In this document: in pieces, positions 4,897 to 7,447 of the stretch
Position numbering within the stretch: the first letter of the stretch is position 1
Layout of the letters: the number at the start of each line of letters is the position of its first letter
NCBI GenBank assembly: GCA_017501805.1
Contig: JAFVWG010000005.1
Coordinates: 1-7,447, forward strand
Source: Oscillospiraceae bacterium
GTDB lineage: Bacteria; Bacillota; Clostridia; Oscillospirales; Oscillospiraceae
Length of the DNA stretch: 7,447 nt
Direction: 5' to 3'
Program-made: the position numbers and the translations under genes
Notes under the pieces: generated by a model
Told to the model about the DNA's origin: nothing
Databases searched by the model: none
What the model saw: only the letters and a program-made list of their open reading frames with translations

Positions 4897-6149
4897 ATTG
4901 ATTCCCTCTCTTTCTTTGCGGCGGCGATCGCGTTGCCTGCCGCATACCCGGTCGCCCAGGCGATCTGCAGGTTGAAGCCGCCCGTGTAGGCGTCAATGTC
5001 CAGAAGCTCACCCGCGAGATACAGCCCGCTCAGCTTTTTCGACTCCATTGTTTTCGGATCGACCTCGCGCACGCTGATGCCGCCCGAGGTGACGATCGCC
5101 TCTTCCGGCGGACGCTTGCCGCGGATTCGGATGGGGAAGTGCTTCAGCGCCGCGATAAGGCGTTTCCGCGCTTCGCGGGAGAGCGTGTCCTTCTGCTGAG
5201 AAAAGGGCAGCTCCGCCAAATGCAGAATGGGTGAAATGAGCTGCCGCGGCAGCATTTTCCGCAGTGCGGCGGAGACGGTGCGCACGTCCTCCTCGCGGAA
5301 GATCCGCAGAAGCTTCGCATCGAGTGTTTCCTCGCTCAGCGCGGGTTTGAGGTCGAAGACCACGGTGAAGCCGTCGGCTGTTCCCATATGGGCGCTGCAG
5401 CTGAGGATCGTGGGTCCGTCCAGCCCGAAGGGGGTGAAAACCGCCTCACCGAAATCCTCGTAGACGGTTTTTCCCGCCGCGTTTTGCAGGCGGACCGCTA
5501 CATTTTTCAGCGTTAGACCGTCAAGCTGTGCGCAGAGCGAGCCGTCCTCCTCCAGAGGGACGAGCGAGCCGGTCAGGGGTGTGATCGTGTGACCGACGGA
5601 CCGAGCCATCGTGTAGCCGTCCCCGGTGGAGCCGGTGCGGGGGTAGGAGACTCCGCCGGTCGCGAGCAGCACGGTGGGAGCGAAATAGTCGGCATCGTTC
5701 GTGCGGACGCCGACGACCCTGCCGTTGTCCGAGAGCAGCTCACGGACAGTACAGCAGATGTATTCCACGCGGAGCTCCCGCATCCGGTTCCGCAGCGCAT
5801 CGATGACGTCTGCCGCGCGGTCGGAGACGGGGAAGACCCGTTTGCCGCGTTCCACCTTGAGCGGAACGCCGAGCGCGGTGAAATATTCCATCGTGCGCTG
5901 CGGCGGAAAGGCGCGGAGCGCACTGTAGAGAAATTTCGGATTGGTGGGGATATTTTCCAGCACGGTCTGCACGGGGCAGTCGTTTGTGAGATTACAGCGC
6001 CCCTTGCCCGTGATGTAGAGCTTCCGTCCGGGGCGGTCGTTTTTTTCCAGAAGGCGCACGCGGCAGCCCTGTTCCGCAGCCGTGATCGCCGCCATCATAC
6101 CGGCGGCGCCGCCGCCGACGATGAGCGTATCAAAATCCGTTTGCTTCAT
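4893..6149 (-). CDS. FAD-binding flavoprotein of the BaiN/HI0933 family
   Basis: A 418-residue flavoprotein. The N-terminal Rossmann FAD-binding motif is LIVGGGAAGMMAA (9-21), with the ribose-binding acidic residue Glu35 in LLEKN. The family signature GRKLYITGKGRCNLTN (41-56) follows, then ATGGVSYPRTGSTGDGY (163-179), TSGGISVREVDPKTMESK (354-371) and the C-terminal flavin motif LYLAGELLDIDAYTGGFNLQIAWATG (376-401). The family is widely annotated as NAD(P)/FAD-dependent oxidoreductase or aminoacetone oxidase-like. One clostridial member is BaiN of bile-acid metabolism, but nothing here shows that substrate, so no symbol is given. I chose the ATG at 6147-6149 because the FAD motif follows at the usual distance and GGAG lies 10 nt upstream. 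The upstream in-frame ATG at 6257 would add 36 residues unlike the family. It overlaps the regulator gene by 20 nt and cmk by 4 nt. Confidence 0.92.
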   Translation of the reverse strand: MKQTDFDTLIVGGGAAGMMAAITAAEQGCRVRLLEKNDRPGRKLYITGKGRCNLTNDCPVQTVLENIPTNPKFLYSALRAFPPQRTMEYFTALGVPLKVERGKRVFPVSDRAADVIDALRNRMRELRVEYICCTVRELLSDNGRVVGVRTNDADYFAPTVLLATGGVSYPRTGSTGDGYTMARSVGHTITPLTGSLVPLEEDGSLCAQLDGLTLKNVAVRLQNAAGKTVYEDFGEAVFTPFGLDGPTILSCSAHMGTADGFTVVFDLKPALSEETLDAKLLRIFREEDVRTVSAALRKMLPRQLISPILHLAELPFSQQKDTLSREARKRLIAALKHFPIRIRGKRPPEEAIVTSGGISVREVDPKTMESKKLSGLYLAGELLDIDAYTGGFNLQIAWATGYAAGNAIAAAKKERESI

Positions 6150-7002
6150 AGCCGCCGTACTCCGCGTACTCCGCCCAGATCCTTTCGAGATCGAGCATCG
6201 ATTGTGACAGTTCCTTTCCGAGCCGCTGACTGACCGCCACAACGAGCGCGTTGACAACGCTCAGCGGCGCGACCAGGGAGTCGACGAGGGAGAGCATATC
6301 GCTCTTTGCGATCAGCACATAATCGGAAAGCCGTGCGACCGGCGCCTGATGGCTGTCCGTGATCGCGACCAGACTGCAGCCGCGATCCTTGGCGTAGTGC
6401 ATCAGCTTGACCGTTCTGCCGGAATAGCGCGGCAGACTGATGCCGATGCAGATATCCCGCTCGTCCAGATGGCGCATCTGCTCCAGCATTTCCGTGGAGG
6501 CGGAGGAGTGGACAAAGCGGACGTCGTCGAGCATCGTGCGCAGATAGAAGTTCAGAAAGCTTGCAATATTGGACGAGGAGCGCACGCCGATGATATACAC
6601 GCTGCGGGCGCGGATGAGCGCGTCCACCGCGGCGTTGAGCTGATCGCGGCTGAGCGCCTCGTTGGTCATACGCAGGGCGTTGATATCCGACTGCAGAACC
6701 ATGGAGACAACGTCCTGGTCGGCAAGCTGGTTGTTGGCGACCTCAAGACGCTGCACCGAGGTGAGGCGCGTGCGCACGATATCCTGCAGAGCGGCCTGCA
6801 TACCGGGGTAGCCGTCATAGCCCATACAGGTGGCAAAGCGTACGACGGTGGACTCCGAGACCTGCACGGTCGTTCCGAGCTTTCCCGCCGTCATAAACGC
6901 GGCCTTGTCGTAGTGGTCCAGTATGTACGCGCCGATGCGTTTTTGCCCCTTGGAACAGAAAGGGAGCTTTTCCTGAATGGTAGAGAGGATGTTTTCCTGC
7001 AT
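6130..7002 (-). CDS. RpiR/MurR-type transcriptional regulator with SIS domain
   Basis: A 290-residue regulator, the family's usual length. Residues 1-77 form the RpiR N-terminal helix-turn-helix domain, with the characteristic AGKLGTTVQVSESTVVRF (39-56) and GYDGYPGMQAAL (61-72). A sugar isomerase (SIS) domain spans about 125-265, with the phosphosugar-binding stretches YIIGVRSSSNIASF (136-149) and GISLPRYSGRT (187-197), then VAITDS (212-217). Members sense sugar phosphates or amino-sugar phosphates; the ligand cannot be read from this sequence. The ATG has GGAGGT 7 nt upstream. It is the first gene after the promoter, and its last 20 nt overlap the flavoprotein gene. It may therefore regulate its own operon, which also carries cmk, plsC and the IspH-S1 gene. 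RpiR regulators more often sit beside sugar-use genes, none of which is visible here. Confidence 0.93.
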   Translation of the reverse strand: MQENILSTIQEKLPFCSKGQKRIGAYILDHYDKAAFMTAGKLGTTVQVSESTVVRFATCMGYDGYPGMQAALQDIVRTRLTSVQRLEVANNQLADQDVVSMVLQSDINALRMTNEALSRDQLNAAVDALIRARSVYIIGVRSSSNIASFLNFYLRTMLDDVRFVHSSASTEMLEQMRHLDERDICIGISLPRYSGRTVKLMHYAKDRGCSLVAITDSHQAPVARLSDYVLIAKSDMLSLVDSLVAPLSVVNALVVAVSQRLGKELSQSMLDLERIWAEYAEYGGYEANGF

Positions 7003-7049
7003 TTTTGCAACCTCCGACTGTCTTTGCTTCCGAAAAGAAGCGAAATGAG

Positions 7050-7059
7050 CTGTTTACAG
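7050..7059. promoter_or_regulatory. Short inverted repeat at the predicted operon transcription start
   Basis: CTGTTTACAG has 4-bp inverted arms (CTGT/ACAG) around TT and lies just downstream of the -10 element, over the expected start of transcription. It is well placed for an operator that blocks the promoter, possibly for the RpiR-type protein. The arms are very short, so chance is a serious alternative. Confidence 0.25.
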
Positions 7060-7062
7060 TTT

Positions 7063-7091
7063 ATCATAATCCTTTTTTTGCAAAATTACAA
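7063..7091 (-). promoter_or_regulatory. Promoter of the regulator-to-S1 operon
   Basis: On the minus strand TTGTAA (7086-7091) is followed after exactly 17 bp by TATGAT (7063-7068), matching the housekeeping sigma-A consensus at 4/6 and 5/6 positions. The spacer contains a run of seven A residues. The predicted start is near 7056, giving a leader of about 54 nt before the regulator gene. It lies directly after the preceding gene's terminator. Confidence 0.65.
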
Positions 7092-7110
7092 GCTCCGTCC
7101 TGCAAAAAAG

Positions 7111-7142
7111 CAAATAAAAATCCCCCCGCTGAGCGGGGGGAT
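7111..7142 (-). terminator. Intrinsic terminator of the SLH-protein gene
   Basis: A perfect 11-bp stem (ATCCCCCCGCT at 7120-7130 with AGCGGGGGGAT at 7132-7142) around a single central base is followed on the minus strand by TTTTTATTTG. This is a textbook intrinsic terminator, 25 nt past the stop codon of the SLH gene. In practice the tip opens to a larger loop. It insulates the operon promoter from upstream transcription. Confidence 0.9.
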
Positions 7143-7167
7143 CCGTATTGGGGTCATATCTGCCGTA

Positions 7168-7447
7168 TCAGTCGAATGCCGTGCTGTCTTCGACCTCGAC
7201 ATGGATCTCCGTAACGATCTCGCGCAGGGCGTAGATGATCTTGGAGATCTGTGCACGGGTCAGCAGCTCATTCGGCTTGAACTCCGTTTTTGTCATGCCG
7301 TCGATGACCTTCGCCTTGTTCAGGGCGAGAACATCCTTGTCATTAGTGTCCTTGAACGGGTTCGTGGAGGGCTGCTCGGTCAGACCCTTCGCCTTTGCGG
7401 CGATCTGGCAGAGCGCCAGACGGGTGATGTTGCTGTCGAGGTTGACA
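7168..7447 (-). CDS. SLH-domain protein, C-terminal part (start outside window)
   Basis: An open frame enters from the right edge and ends at TGA (7168-7170), giving 92 residues of a longer protein. The visible part begins with what looks like the end of one S-layer homology repeat (NITRLALCQIAAKAKG). It continues with a nearly complete repeat: NPFKDTNDKDVLALNKAKVI, DGMTKTEFKPNELLTRAQIS and KIIYALREI. The pattern FxD(T), alternation of A/L/I, an IDG turn, F.P...LTRAQ and a closing helix is typical of SLH domains, which anchor exported proteins to secondary wall polymers. The tail EIHVEVEDSTAFD is acidic. The domain is therefore at the C-terminus, and the N-terminal part with any signal peptide and enzymatic or adhesive domain is not visible. 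Divergent SLH-like repeats also occur in proteins of unknown anchoring, so cell-wall attachment is inferred. Confidence 0.8.
   Translation of the reverse strand, partial: VNLDSNITRLALCQIAAKAKGLTEQPSTNPFKDTNDKDVLALNKAKVIDGMTKTEFKPNELLTRAQISKIIYALREIVTEIHVEVEDSTAFD

Noticed and set aside
6150..6257. Upstream ATG extending the flavoprotein by 36 residues
   Set aside because: The extension has no family similarity, lies deep inside the regulator gene and would put the FAD motif unusually far from the N-terminus.
1..7447. CRISPR array, tRNA or rRNA genes, transposase or phage genes
   Set aside because: I found no regularly spaced repeats, no tRNA or rRNA pattern and no mobile-element protein on either strand.

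Overview
The window looks like a chromosomal segment from an anaerobic member of the Clostridia, most likely a gut Oscillospiraceae/Ruminococcaceae-type bacterium. This is inferred from four things: the IspH-S1 fusion, a gene order (flavoprotein, cmk, plsC, ispH-rpsA) familiar in Clostridia, moderately high GC by eye, and intergenic hairpin-rich repeats of a kind common in gut Firmicutes. Every supported gene lies on the minus strand, so transcription runs from high to low coordinates.

In transcription order: (1) 7168-7447 is the C-terminal end of an SLH-domain protein whose start lies outside the window. It is closed by a strong GC-rich terminator (7111-7142). (2) A promoter at 7063-7091 starts a compact operon of five genes: an RpiR/MurR-type SIS-domain regulator, a BaiN/HI0933-type flavoprotein, cytidylate kinase (cmk), a PlsC-type acyltransferase, and an IspH-ribosomal protein S1 fusion. 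Every junction overlaps: 20 nt at regulator/flavoprotein, then three consecutive 4-nt ATGA overlaps. The operon ends in two tandem hairpins (1546-1624). (3) An extended -10 promoter directly after these hairpins (1510-1538) drives smpB, which overlaps a cytosolic cyclophilin-type prolyl isomerase by 19 nt. (4) Positions 1-477 hold no convincing gene. Positions 303-466 form a composite of four hairpins with 7-bp inverted ends, ending only 11 bp beyond the isomerase stop codon. Positions 1-302 hold further short hairpins.

The operon joins nucleotide supply (CMP kinase), phospholipid synthesis (PlsC), isoprenoid synthesis (IspH) and translation (S1) under a promoter-proximal gene for a possible sugar-phosphate-sensing regulator. 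The next unit covers ribosome rescue (SmpB) and protein folding (cyclophilin).

The most interesting signal is inside the IspH-S1 gene. The codons for the last IspH residues (Lys-Glu-Val) spell a perfect Shine-Dalgarno sequence 10 nt before an in-frame ATG exactly at the start of the S1 part. Codon use also changes sharply at that point: Lys AAA:AAG is 13:4 in the IspH part and 2:29 in the S1 part. A promoter-like sequence lies about 260 bp upstream of that ATG. Together these suggest that free S1 is made in addition to the fusion. The fusion itself is already known in Clostridia. I saw no mobile-element gene, CRISPR array, tRNA, rRNA or clearly new defence system.
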